A DNA stretch of 64,000 nt from Nocardioides astragali (lineage in GTDB: Bacteria; Actinomycetota; Actinomycetes; Propionibacteriales; Nocardioidaceae), in the NCBI RefSeq assembly GCF_024436375.1, contig NZ_JAFMZM010000003.1:205627-269626 (forward strand), given 5' to 3'. Of the stretch, positions 8,996-17,210 are shown one piece after another. How positions within the stretch are numbered: position 1 is the stretch's first letter; the number at the start of each line of letters is the position of its first letter. The translations under genes and the position numbers were made by a program. A model generated the notes under the pieces. It had not been told where the DNA came from. It worked only from the letters and a program-made list of their open reading frames with translations, and ran no database searches.

Positions 8996-8998
8996 ATA
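8993..8998 (-). promoter_or_regulatory. -10 box of the CmtR-like operon
   Basis: On the minus strand TATCAT (5 of 6 to TATAAT) ends six bases before ATG 8986. No convincing -35 is seen at 17 bases. Placement implies a leaderless transcript. Confidence 0.5.
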
Positions 8999-9068
8999 GG
9001 CCACGACCTCGCTGTCCCGAGAGGGACCGTCTCGCGGGCATGAGATCCGGCTGCCCTAGCCTGCGGTG

Positions 9069-10334
9069 GTGGAGAGGCGACTGCTGGCGGACACCCGCCC
9101 GCTCGCCAACCCGCACTTCAGGCGGCTCTGGCAGGCCAACATCGTCACGGTCATCGGTGCGCAGCTCACCGTGGTGGCGGTACCGGCCCAGATCTACGTC
9201 ATGACCGGCTCGTCCGCCTACGTCGGCCTGACGGGTGTCTTCGGCCTGGTGCCGCTGGTGGTGTTCGGGCTGTGGGGTGGCGCCCTGGCCGACGTCTTCG
9301 ACCGGCGCACGCTGCTGATGATCACCACGACCGGGCTGATCCTCACCTCGGCCGGCTTCTGGCTGCAGGCGGCGCTGGGCGCCGAGGACGTGTGGCTCCT
9401 GCTGTCCCTCTTCGCGGTGCAGCAGGCGTTCTTCGCGGTCAACCAGCCGACGAGGTCCGCGCTGCTGCCACGCCTGCTCGACGACGACCTGCTGCCTGCT
9501 GCCAACTCGCTCAACATGACGGTGATGCAGGCCGGTGGCATCGCCGGGCCGCTCGTCGGTGGCGCCCTGATCCCGCTGATCGGGTTCTCGTGGCTCTACC
9601 TGCTGGACACCATCACGCTCTTCGCGACGCTGAGCGCCGTCGTACGGCTCCCGCCGCTGCCGGTCATCGGCGCGACCGTGACGCCCGGCATCTCGGCGGT
9701 CGTCGACGGCTTCCGCTACCTCCGCACCCAGCCGGTGCTGATGATGTCGTTCGTCGTCGACATCATCGCGATGGTCTTCGGCATGCCGCGGGCGCTCTTC
9801 CCCGAGATGGCCGACCTCGACTTCGGCGGCCCGAGCGGAGGCGGCCTCGCGTTCGCGCTGCTCTTCGCGGCCATCCCAGCAGGAGCCGTGATCGGCGGCG
9901 TGCTGTCGGGCTGGGTCTCGCACGTCGAGCGCCAGGGCCTCGCCGTGGTCGTCGCCATCCTCGTGTGGGGACTCGCCATGGCCGGCTTCGGCGTCGCGGC
10001 GATGCTCGCGTCGTACGCACCCGGCGTGATGCTCGGCGTGGCGGTCCTCATGCTCGCGATCGGCGGCGCGGCCGACATGGCGTCCGCCGCCTTCCGCATG
10101 TCCATGCTGCAGCACGCCGCGGCCGACGAGGTCCGCGGCCGGCTCCAAGGGATCTTCCTCGTCGTGGTCGTCGGCGGCCCGCGCATCGCCGACGTGGCCC
10201 ACGGCGCCACCGCCGCAGCGACCGGTGCCGCCGTCGCCGCGGCGGGTGGCGGGGTGCTGGTCGTGGTGTTCACGGTCGTCGCCGCACTCGCCGTGCCGGC
10301 GTTCGTGCGCTACCGCGTCACGCGCCGGTTGTGA
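9069..10334 (+). CDS. MFS exporter, EntS-like
   Basis: 421 aa with about twelve membrane segments. The cytoplasmic loop 2-3 motif reads GGALADVFDRRTLL, and NPHFRRLWQANIV at the N-terminus is typical of the MFS_3/EntS branch that exports siderophores or drugs. Substrate unknown. Two consecutive GTG codons (9066, 9069) are possible; 9069 is chosen because TAGCCT ends six bases before it. Divergent from the CmtR-like operon, so the two may share the 80-base promoter region, but no palindrome other than the CmtR-like site is evident. Confidence 0.82.
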   Translation: MERRLLADTRPLANPHFRRLWQANIVTVIGAQLTVVAVPAQIYVMTGSSAYVGLTGVFGLVPLVVFGLWGGALADVFDRRTLLMITTTGLILTSAGFWLQAALGAEDVWLLLSLFAVQQAFFAVNQPTRSALLPRLLDDDLLPAANSLNMTVMQAGGIAGPLVGGALIPLIGFSWLYLLDTITLFATLSAVVRLPPLPVIGATVTPGISAVVDGFRYLRTQPVLMMSFVVDIIAMVFGMPRALFPEMADLDFGGPSGGGLAFALLFAAIPAGAVIGGVLSGWVSHVERQGLAVVVAILVWGLAMAGFGVAAMLASYAPGVMLGVAVLMLAIGGAADMASAAFRMSMLQHAAADEVRGRLQGIFLVVVVGGPRIADVAHGATAAATGAAVAAAGGGVLVVVFTVVAALAVPAFVRYRVTRRL

Positions 10335-10343
10335 GCCCGACAC

Positions 10344-10407
10344 CGGACACGTGTCCGAGATCTGGCCCATGATGCAGCCGGACGAGGGGCAGCTACTCGG
10401 ACACGTG
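10344..10407. repeat. intergenic palindrome and 12-bp hairpin
   Basis: CGGACACGTGTCCG (10344-10357) is a perfect 14-bp palindrome. In addition CACGTGTCCGAG (10348-10359) pairs perfectly with CTCGGACACGTG (10396-10407) across a 36-nt loop. It lies between the MFS gene and the kinase; it may be a terminator or attenuator, or a protein site. No T-run follows. Confidence 0.5.
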
Positions 10408-10442
10408 GCCGTCGGGCGTACGCCGGGTGGGAGGCTGAGCCG

Positions 10443-10949
10443 GTGGTGCTCGTGATCACCGGCGCGGCAGCGACCGGCAAGTCGACCATCGGCGACCACC
10501 TCCGCGGCCGGCCGGGGCTGCTGGTCGTCGACGGCGACGTGCTCGGCCGCGGCGCGGCCGCGACGGCGTACGGACGTCGGGACTACGTCGGGTTCTGGCG
10601 CTTCGTGCTGGCCGTGTGCGGGGAGGTGAGGTCGAACGGACTGGTGCCCGTGGTGCCGTGCATCTGCCTGCCCGATCAGGTCCTCGCCGCGGTCACCGAC
10701 GAGGTCGTGCACTTCCTCGCGCTCGTGAGCGATGATCAGACGGTGCGGCGACGGATCGCTGAACGGCGCGGCGTCTCCGACGTCCCCTCACCAGAGACAC
10801 ACGTGCAGTTCGATCGCACCCTGCGAGGCGTGACGTACGTCCCCGAACCCCACACGTGGGCGAGCCTCGACGTCTCGGTGGTGGACCTCGCCGGCACCGT
10901 CGAGCGTGGTGCAGCGTGGGCCGTGGACCACGCCGGCATCACCACCTGA
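10443..10949 (+). CDS. P-loop kinase-like ATPase
   Basis: 168 aa. Walker A motif GAAATGKST is at residues 7-15, followed by a short alpha/beta core and an Arg-rich lid region (QTVRRRIAERRG). Length and layout match the shikimate/gluconate-kinase group or antibiotic phosphotransferase-like small kinases of the AAA_33 type. The conserved VVDGDVLGRGA after the first helix could hold a catalytic Asp. The acceptor substrate is not recognisable. GTG 10443 is followed immediately by a second GTG. Confidence 0.7.
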   Translation: MVLVITGAAATGKSTIGDHLRGRPGLLVVDGDVLGRGAAATAYGRRDYVGFWRFVLAVCGEVRSNGLVPVVPCICLPDQVLAAVTDEVVHFLALVSDDQTVRRRIAERRGVSDVPSPETHVQFDRTLRGVTYVPEPHTWASLDVSVVDLAGTVERGAAWAVDHAGITT

Positions 10950-10971
10950 GCCGGCGTCTGATCCCCGACGC

Positions 10972-11055
10972 TTCATCACGGTATGTCGGTCAACCCGCAC
11001 TTCCCTCGATCAATTGACCCGGGGAGGTGCGGGTTCGACGACATACCTTGATGAA
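10972..11055. repeat. 34-bp imperfect inverted repeat between convergent genes
   Basis: The left arm 10972-11005 and right arm 11022-11055 match at 29 of 34 positions, with a 16-nt centre that itself contains TCAATTGA. Matching blocks include TTCATCA, GGTATGTCG and AACCCGCAC. It sits between the stops of two convergent genes, so a bidirectional terminator is the simplest role, but it is far longer than needed and could be a mobile palindromic element. Confidence 0.75.
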
Positions 11056-11086
11056 CAGGCGGCGCGCGGAGTGCGTACGGCGTACG

Positions 11087-12097
11087 TCAGACCACGCGGC
11101 CCTTCGGCGTCCCTTCGGCCGTCTTGCCGGGGTCGCGGACGACGACCGGGTCGAGGGCCTCGTCGATGCGCTTCATGACGTCCACGTCGAGCTTGACTCC
11201 GGCGGCCTTGACGTTGTCGGCGACCTGCTCGGGGCGAGAGGCGCCGACGAGGGCGGCGGCGACGTTGTCGTTCTGCAGCACCCACGCCACCGCGAGCTGG
11301 GCCATGGTGAGGCCGCAGTCGTCGGCGATCGGCTTGAGGTCCTGCACCGCGGTGAGGACGTCGTCCCTCATCCAGCGCGAGATCATGTCGGCGCCACCCT
11401 TGTCGTCCGTGGCGCGGGAGCCCGCGGGCGGCGCCTGGCCGGGGAGGTACTTGCCGGTGAGCACACCTTGCGCGATCGGGCTCCAGACGATCTGGGAGAC
11501 GCCGAGCTCCTCGGAGGTCGGCACCACCTCCTCCTCGATCACCCGCCACAGCATCGAGTACTGCGGCTGGCTGGAGATCAGCTGGAACCCGAGCTCCTTG
11601 GACAGCTCGACGCCGGCGCGGATCTGGTCGGCGGTCCACTCGCTGACGCCGATGTAGAGCGCCTTGCCTTGGCGTACGACGTCGGCGAAGGCCTGCATCG
11701 TCTCCTCCAGCGGTGTCTCCACGTCGTAGCGGTGCGCCTGGTAGAGGTCGACGTAGTCGGTCTGGAGCCGCTGCAGCGAGCCGTTGATCGACTCCATGAT
11801 GTGCTTGCGGGACAGGCCGGTGTCGTTCTTGCCCTTCGGGCCGGTGGGCCAGTAGACCTTCGTGAAGATCTCCAGCGACTCGCGACGCTCGCCCTTCAGC
11901 GCCTCGCCGAGCACCGTCTCCGCGGCGGTGTTGGCGTAGACGTCGGCGGTGTCGAAGGTCGAGATGCCCTCGTCCAGCGCCGCGCGCACGCACTGCGTGG
12001 CGACGTCGTTCTCCACCTGGGAGCCGTGGGTGAGCCAGTTGCCGTAGGTGATCTCAGAGATCTTCAGTCCGCTGTTGCCGAGGTATCGAAACTCCAT
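11087..12097 (-). CDS. aldo/keto reductase, Kv-beta/YghZ type
   Basis: 336 aa TIM-barrel NADPH-dependent oxidoreductase. The catalytic tetrad is visible: Asp in FDTADVY (about 50), Tyr55, Lys in EIFTKVYW (about 80) and His in YQAHRYD. The NADPH-binding C-terminal region reads ALVGASRPEQVADNVKA. Closest in style to the voltage-gated potassium channel beta-subunit-like AKRs that reduce aldehydes and ketones such as methylglyoxal. On the minus strand TAGGGT ends six bases before the ATG, suggesting a leaderless mRNA. Confidence 0.9.
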   Translation of the reverse strand: MEFRYLGNSGLKISEITYGNWLTHGSQVENDVATQCVRAALDEGISTFDTADVYANTAAETVLGEALKGERRESLEIFTKVYWPTGPKGKNDTGLSRKHIMESINGSLQRLQTDYVDLYQAHRYDVETPLEETMQAFADVVRQGKALYIGVSEWTADQIRAGVELSKELGFQLISSQPQYSMLWRVIEEEVVPTSEELGVSQIVWSPIAQGVLTGKYLPGQAPPAGSRATDDKGGADMISRWMRDDVLTAVQDLKPIADDCGLTMAQLAVAWVLQNDNVAAALVGASRPEQVADNVKAAGVKLDVDVMKRIDEALDPVVVRDPGKTAEGTPKGRVV

Positions 12098-12149
12098 GTC
12101 ACGACCCTAGTGGGGCGTCGGTGACAGGCCCGTCGGAGGCGCGAGGCGT

Positions 12150-12377
12150 TCAGTCGAGCACGACGAGCACGTCGCCGTCCTGCACGACGTCGCCGACCGT
12201 CACCTTGATCGCGGTCACCGTGCCGGCGCGCTCGGCCAGCATCGGGATCTCCATCTTCATCGACTCCAGCAGCACGACGGTGTCGCCGGCCTCGACGCGA
12301 TCGCCCTCGGCCACCTCGATGCTCAGCACGTTGGCGACCAGCTCGGAGACGATCTCGAGGGACGTGGAGCGGGCCAT
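12150..12377 (-). CDS. biotin/lipoyl carrier protein, TB7.3-like
   Basis: 75 aa single biotinyl domain. ESMKMEIP carries the biotinylated Lys41; the surrounding VVLLESMKMEIPMLAE and GDVVQDGDVLVVLD are the standard hairpins. It closely resembles mycobacterial TB7.3 (Rv3221c type), a stand-alone biotinylated protein of unsettled function. GGAGG lies just before the ATG. No carboxylase gene adjoins it; the window's acyl-CoA carboxylase at 46-50 kb has its own built-in biotin domain. Confidence 0.88.
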   Translation of the reverse strand: MARSTSLEIVSELVANVLSIEVAEGDRVEAGDTVVLLESMKMEIPMLAERAGTVTAIKVTVGDVVQDGDVLVVLD

Positions 12378-12453
12378 GCCTCCGACGCTAACGGTTACCC
12401 AGGCGTAGCCGCCGATCACCAGTCCCGCCCGGCTGCGCGGCCCGGACCCGGGC

Positions 12454-13647
12454 TCAGAGCTCGGCGAACCGGCTCGGCTCGGGACGGTGCGGACCCGCCT
12501 CTTCGGCCCGGCGAGCGCCACGGCCCTTGGGGCCGGTCAACGCCAGGTCCGCCCGGATGACGAGGTAGCCGACCAGCAGCCCGAGGACGAGGGAGTACGC
12601 CACGCGCAGGGCGGCCTCGAGGTAGGAGCTGTCCGGGGCGACCAGGCCCGAGGCCAGGGGGACCGTCGCCGCGACACCGAAGGCGCAGACCCACCAGCCC
12701 TGCCGGCGGCGGGCGCGGACGTGGGTGCCCCACACCAGCGCGGGGATGCCGAGGAACACGACGAGAGGACGGGGGAAGGCACCGATCCGCTCGGACGTCT
12801 CGTCGGCGAAGTCGAGGACGGAGGAGACGAAGGACTGGGCGCCGTAGCGGCGCAGGAGCTCGGCGTACGCCAACGTGCCGACGAGCACGGCGAGCCCGAT
12901 CGCGACCGCGATGAGCCCGCGACGGCCCAGGCCGTGGAGGCCGGCACCGAGCCGGTAGACGATGGTGATCACCAGGGCCAGGGCCACGAGCAGCGCGGCG
13001 ATGTCGAAGCGCTCGGGGGCCACCGTCGGCTCGAAGCCCACGGCCGCGAACGCCGTGATCGCGGAGACCAGAGTCGCCACGAGTGCCTCGCGCACCGCCT
13101 TCCACCACGTGATCGCGGGCACGGTCACCATGACGGCGTACACACTGCCGACCACGCACGTCATCACCGCGGCGCCAGTGGGCAGGACCCGCCCGCCGAT
13201 GAGCAGGCTGGCGACGCCGAGGACCAGCGCCAGCCCGGCGGAGACGAGGGCCCGGCCCCCCGTACGGGTGGCGAGCAGCCAGGACAGGGCGGTCGCCACG
13301 GCCACCGCGCCGGCCCCGTCGAGCCACTCCGGTGCCGGCGCGAGCTCGGTGAGGGTCGAGGTGCCGCTGAAGATCCCGCTGAGCGCCGACCAGACCAGCG
13401 CCGCGGTGCCGAGCAGCAGCACGCCGAGCCAGGCGACCAGCAGGGAGCGGCGCGGACCCTCGGGAGGGAGCGTCGGGCCGGTGACCTCGCCGGCGGACGG
13501 TGGCGGGGCCGGGGTGGCCTCAGGAGCGGGCTCGGCCTTCAGCTTGGGCTCCACCTGCCGCTTCCGGCGCAGCCGCGACGGCGGCCGCTCGGCGGCCCGC
13601 TTGCCGCGGGACGACCCGCGGGGGCTCTCGGAGGTGGGGGAAGACAC
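12454..13647 (-). CDS. multi-pass membrane protein, unknown function
   Basis: 397 aa. The first 70 residues are basic and Pro/Ala-rich (probably cytoplasmic and disordered), followed by about nine hydrophobic segments from residue 70 to 370 and a charged tail. No transporter or enzyme motif is recognised. Start is GTG 13647; TAGCCT lies eight bases before it. Twelve bases separate its start from the stop of the nitrilase gene, so it may be the downstream gene of that operon. Confidence 0.65.
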   Translation of the reverse strand: MSSPTSESPRGSSRGKRAAERPPSRLRRKRQVEPKLKAEPAPEATPAPPPSAGEVTGPTLPPEGPRRSLLVAWLGVLLLGTAALVWSALSGIFSGTSTLTELAPAPEWLDGAGAVAVATALSWLLATRTGGRALVSAGLALVLGVASLLIGGRVLPTGAAVMTCVVGSVYAVMVTVPAITWWKAVREALVATLVSAITAFAAVGFEPTVAPERFDIAALLVALALVITIVYRLGAGLHGLGRRGLIAVAIGLAVLVGTLAYAELLRRYGAQSFVSSVLDFADETSERIGAFPRPLVVFLGIPALVWGTHVRARRRQGWWVCAFGVAATVPLASGLVAPDSSYLEAALRVAYSLVLGLLVGYLVIRADLALTGPKGRGARRAEEAGPHRPEPSRFAEL

Positions 13648-13658
13648 GTCGGACGAGG

Positions 13659-14426
13659 CTACAGCCGGCGGTTGGCGAGGGACGGGTTGGTGCGGCGGGC
13701 TGCCAGCAGGTCGTCACGCTCGAGGGTGACCTCGAGGGTCTCCTCGCCGCCACCGGCACCGGCCAGCGTCTCGCCGAGCGGCCCGAAGACCGCGGAGTGC
13801 CCGGTGTAGCGCGGCTCCGGCTGTCCGGCGCCGACGACGAAGCAGGTGTTCTCGATGGCGCGAGCGGCCAGCAGGGTGCGCCAGTGCTCGACCTTGCGGT
13901 CCCCCGGCAGCCAGGCGGCCGGGACGACGAGCACCTCGGCCCCTGCGTCGACCAGCCGACGCGCCAGCTCCGGGAACCGCAGGTCGTAGCACGTCATCAG
14001 CCCGACCTGCCACCCCGCGACGTCGACCACGACCGGCTCGACGGCACCGCCGGTCAGGCGGTCGGACTCGCGGTAGCCGAAGGAGTCGTAGAGGTGGATC
14101 TTGCGGTACGCCGCTCGGCTGTCGCCGCCGACGAGCAGCGTGTTGTAGGGCCGTGCCGGGTCGTCGGCGACCTCGAACATGCCGGCCACCACGGTGCATG
14201 CGGCCGCGGCCGCGACGCGCGCCAGCTCGTGGGCGAAGGGTCCGTCGAGGGTCTCGGCGGCACCGCTCACGTCCGATCCCGCCTCGCCGAAGTCGCGCGC
14301 GAAGGCCTCGGGGAACACCACCAGGTCGGCGCCGGGGGTCACGCCCCGAGACAGGCGAACCCGGTTCGCGGCCGGGTCGAGCCCGCTCGCCCACTGGTGC
14401 ACCCGCACCCGCAGCTGGTCGGTCAC
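13659..14426 (-). CDS. carbon-nitrogen hydrolase (nitrilase superfamily)
   Basis: 255 aa. The Glu-Lys-Cys triad is clear: Glu40 in VVFPEAF, Lys109 in YRKIHLYD and Cys146 in MTCYDLRFPE. These enzymes hydrolyse C-N bonds in amides; members of this size include omega-amidase/NIT-type deaminated-glutathione amidases (the YRKIHLYDSFGY loop fits them). Cytoplasmic. Starts at GTG 14426. Divergent from mobA. Confidence 0.85.
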   Translation of the reverse strand: MTDQLRVRVHQWASGLDPAANRVRLSRGVTPGADLVVFPEAFARDFGEAGSDVSGAAETLDGPFAHELARVAAAAACTVVAGMFEVADDPARPYNTLLVGGDSRAAYRKIHLYDSFGYRESDRLTGGAVEPVVVDVAGWQVGLMTCYDLRFPELARRLVDAGAEVLVVPAAWLPGDRKVEHWRTLLAARAIENTCFVVGAGQPEPRYTGHSAVFGPLGETLAGAGGGEETLEVTLERDDLLAARRTNPSLANRRL

Positions 14427-14488
14427 GCGGGGTCCGCCTGGTCGCTCATGGCTCCAGAGTGCCAGAGGAGAACTGGGAGGATGACCGC

Positions 14489-15067
14489 ATGGACATCGAC
14501 CTCTCTGCGAGCGGCTTCTGCGGCGTGGTCCTGGCGGGCGGGACGGCCGCTCGGATGGACGGGGTCGACAAGGCGAGCGTCGAGCTCCACGGACGGACGC
14601 TCCTGGAGCTCGCGATCGACGCCTTCCTCGACGCCGACGAGGTCGTCGTGGTGGCCCCCGACAGCGTCCCGACGAGTCGCCCGGTCACGTTCGTGTGCGA
14701 GGACCCGCCGCGCGGTGGCCCCGTCGCGGGGCTCCTGACCGGCGTCGACGCCCTGCTCAGGCACCCTCGACTGATCGGCGTGCTGGCGGTGGACATGCCG
14801 CGCGTGACGCCAGCGACCATGCGGCGTCTGCGGGAGGCGACGGAGGGCCACGACGGCGCGTTCCTCGTCGACGCCGGCGGTCGACGGCAGCTCGCGGGCG
14901 TGCTCGACGCGGCCGCGTTGGACGGCGTACGCCCCGATCTCGAGGGGCAGCACGGCATGGCCCTCCACCGCCTGCTCGCCCCCCTGCGCCTGGCGGAGGT
15001 CCCAGCCGATGGCGACGAGGGCCTCGACATCGACACGTGGGCGGACTTGCGCGACCTGGGTGGATGA
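14489..15067 (+). CDS. mobA: molybdenum cofactor guanylyltransferase
   Basis: 192 aa. Attaches GMP to molybdopterin to form the guanine dinucleotide cofactor. The N-terminal nucleotide motif reads VVLAGGTAARMDGVDKASVE near residues 12-31, with later blocks EDPPRGGPVAGLL and LAVDMPRVTP (metal-binding Asp). GGGAGG is well placed before ATG 14489. The Gly of the usual RMGxxKA is replaced by Asp, as in many actinobacterial members. Followed by DUF6457, its usual actinobacterial partner. Confidence 0.85.
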   Translation: MDIDLSASGFCGVVLAGGTAARMDGVDKASVELHGRTLLELAIDAFLDADEVVVVAPDSVPTSRPVTFVCEDPPRGGPVAGLLTGVDALLRHPRLIGVLAVDMPRVTPATMRRLREATEGHDGAFLVDAGGRRQLAGVLDAAALDGVRPDLEGQHGMALHRLLAPLRLAEVPADGDEGLDIDTWADLRDLGG

Positions 15068-15128
15068 CCCGCGGCGAGTCGGCCCGGTTCCCTTGCCGGG
15101 TCCCGGTCGGGTGCGAGACATTGGGGAG

Positions 15129-15452
15129 GTGAATCTTCACGACTGGATCGACGAGCTCAGCGATGTGCTCGACGTCGAGACCGAGGTCGACGAGGGCCTC
15201 ATCCTCGACCTCGCCCGCAACGCCGCGCAGAACGTGCAGAAGACGGCCGCCCCCATCACGTCGTACCTCGTCGGTTTCGCCGCCGGCGCCGGCGACGCCG
15301 ACCCGGAGGCGATCGAACGGCTGGCGGCCAAGGCGCAGCTGCTCGCGGAGAACTGGGACCGCCCTGCCGACGCACCCGATCCGGACGACGTGGACGACGA
15401 GGTGCCCGACGACTCGTCGGTCGACCACTCCGACGACCTCTTCGAGGACTGA
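15129..15452 (+). CDS. DUF6457 protein, MobA partner
   Basis: 107 aa. Begins VNLHDWIDELSDVLDV and has the core ILDLARNAAQNVQKTAAPIT, SYLVGFAAG, the DUF6457 pattern, then an acidic disordered tail (DPDDVDDEVPDDSS). Members are often next to, or fused to, MobA in actinobacteria, suggesting a role in molybdenum cofactor maturation, but no biochemical function is established. GTG 15129 starts the family's conserved N-terminus. Confidence 0.78.
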   Translation: MNLHDWIDELSDVLDVETEVDEGLILDLARNAAQNVQKTAAPITSYLVGFAAGAGDADPEAIERLAAKAQLLAENWDRPADAPDPDDVDDEVPDDSSVDHSDDLFED

Positions 15453-15456
15453 TCCC

Positions 15457-16425
15457 TTGCGCGCAGTCGTGACCACCGGTGCCGGTGGCCCTGACGTCCT
15501 GTCCGTCGGTGAGCTCGCCGACCCGCGCCCCGCTGCGGGCGAGGTGCTGATCGACGTCGTCGCGACGGCCGTCAATCGAGCCGACACATTGCAGCGACAG
15601 GGCTTCTACCCGCCGCCGCACGGTGCCCCGGAGACCCTCGGCCTCGAGTGCAGCGGCCGGATCGCCGAGCTCGGCGAGGGTGTCGAGGGTTGGTCGGTCG
15701 GCGACGAGGTCTGCGCACTGCTCGCCGGTGGCGGGTACGCCGCTCGCGTCGCGGTGCCGGTCGGCCAGGTCATGCAGGTGCCGGCCGGCGTCTCCCTGGT
15801 CGAGGCCGCCAGCCTGCCCGAGGTCGCCGCGACCGTGTGGTCCAACGTCTTCATGACGGCCCACCTCCAGAAGGGCGAGCGCTTCCTCGTCCACGGCGGC
15901 GCGGGAGGCATCGGCACGATGGCGATCCAGCTCGCCGCCGCACGCGGGGCCGAGGTCTTCGCCACCGCCGGCTCGCCGGACAAGCTCGAGCTGTGCCGCT
16001 CGCTGGGCGCGAGCCGGGCCATCGACTACCGCGAGGAGGACTTCGTCGAGGTCCTCCAGGAGGCCGGCGGCGCCGACGTCATCCTCGACAACATGGGCGC
16101 GAAGTACCTCGGCCGCAACGTCTCTGCCCTCGCCACCGGAGGCCGCCTCGTGGTCATCGGGATGCAGGGCGGCACCAAGGGCGAGCTCGACATCAGTGCG
16201 CTGCTGCGCAAGCGGGCCTCCGTCGCCGCGACCGCGCTGCGCTCACGGCCCCTGGCGGAGAAGGCGGCGATCTGCTGCGGGGTCGTGGAGAACGTCTGGC
16301 CCCTGGTCGCCTCCGGCTCCGTCCGTGCCGTCGTCGAGACGGCCATGCCGCTGGACGACGTCGCGCGCGCCCACCAGCTGATGGAGGACGGCGGGCGCGC
16401 CGGGAAGATCGTGCTGACCCTCTGA
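15457..16425 (+). CDS. NAD(P)H:quinone oxidoreductase, PIG3/QOR type
   Basis: 322 aa, zinc-free medium-chain reductase. TTG 15457 gives the family start LRAVVTTGAGGPDVLSVGE; there is no nearby ATG. TAVNRADTLQRQGFYPPP near residue 45 is diagnostic of the PIG3 (TP53I3) group, and FLVHGGAGGIGTMAIQLA is the NADPH site. It reduces quinones by single-electron transfer using NADPH. Five bases follow the DUF6457 stop, so it is the third gene of the mobA unit. Confidence 0.88.
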   Translation: MRAVVTTGAGGPDVLSVGELADPRPAAGEVLIDVVATAVNRADTLQRQGFYPPPHGAPETLGLECSGRIAELGEGVEGWSVGDEVCALLAGGGYAARVAVPVGQVMQVPAGVSLVEAASLPEVAATVWSNVFMTAHLQKGERFLVHGGAGGIGTMAIQLAAARGAEVFATAGSPDKLELCRSLGASRAIDYREEDFVEVLQEAGGADVILDNMGAKYLGRNVSALATGGRLVVIGMQGGTKGELDISALLRKRASVAATALRSRPLAEKAAICCGVVENVWPLVASGSVRAVVETAMPLDDVARAHQLMEDGGRAGKIVLTL

Positions 16426-16534
16426 GAGCTCCTCTCTGGGAGCCGCACAGGCCACATCTCGCCGGCGGGACGGGGCTCCGGCACCGCTGACCGGGCCAGG
16501 CCCGCGATTCGGGCAGCCAACTAGGGTTGGCCGC

Positions 16535-17188
16535 ATGACCGAGGAGCAGCAGCCCGAGCCGACCGACGACGCCACCGCCCCTGCGTCCCCCGACGGCAAC
16601 GGCAGCGGCGAGGACCAGGTCGTGGTCATCGGTCCGGACGGCCAGCCGATCGGCACCATCCCGGCGAGCGCGATCCCGGAGATGACCCGGACGCGCACGG
16701 ACGACGACGGTGACGGCGAACGCCACATCACCGAGCTCGTCGAGCAGCCGGCCAAGGTGATGCGGATCGGCAGCATGATCCGCCAGCTCCTCGAGGAGGT
16801 GAAGGCCGCGCCCCTTGACGAGGCCAGCCGCCAGCGGCTCAAGGAGATCCACGCCGCCTCCATCAAGGAGCTCGAGTCCGGCCTCGCCCCTGAGCTCGTC
16901 GAGGAGCTCGAGCGCCTCTCGCTGCCGTTCACCGACGACGGCACCCCGTCCGAGGGCGAGCTGCGCATCGCCCAGGCCCAGCTCGTGGGCTGGCTCGAGG
17001 GGCTCTTCCACGGCATCCAGACCGCGATCTACGCCCAGCAGATGGCCTCGCGCGCCCAGCTCGAGCAGATGCGCCGCGCCCTCCCTGCCGGCCAGGGCGG
17101 CCAGCCCCAGCAGGATCCGGTCGGGATGCCGACCATGCCCGGCGAGGCCAGGGACGAGGGCGGGCCTTCAGGCGGCATGTACCTCTGA
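16535..17188 (+). CDS. bpa: bacterial proteasome activator
   Basis: 217 aa. DUF2587 family. The conserved helical core runs from ITELVEQPAKVMRIGSMIRQ (about 64) to IYAQQMASRAQLEQMRRALP, forming the ring protein that opens the 20S proteasome gate without ATP. The C-terminus is GGMYL, a variant of the GQYL tail that docks into the 20S alpha ring. Its presence implies that the organism has a 20S proteasome, none of whose genes lies here. TAGGGT ends seven bases before ATG 16535, so the mRNA is likely leaderless. Confidence 0.9.
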   Translation: MTEEQQPEPTDDATAPASPDGNGSGEDQVVVIGPDGQPIGTIPASAIPEMTRTRTDDDGDGERHITELVEQPAKVMRIGSMIRQLLEEVKAAPLDEASRQRLKEIHAASIKELESGLAPELVEELERLSLPFTDDGTPSEGELRIAQAQLVGWLEGLFHGIQTAIYAQQMASRAQLEQMRRALPAGQGGQPQQDPVGMPTMPGEARDEGGPSGGMYL

Positions 17189-17210
17189 CGCGTAGCGACC
17201 GGGCGAGCGG

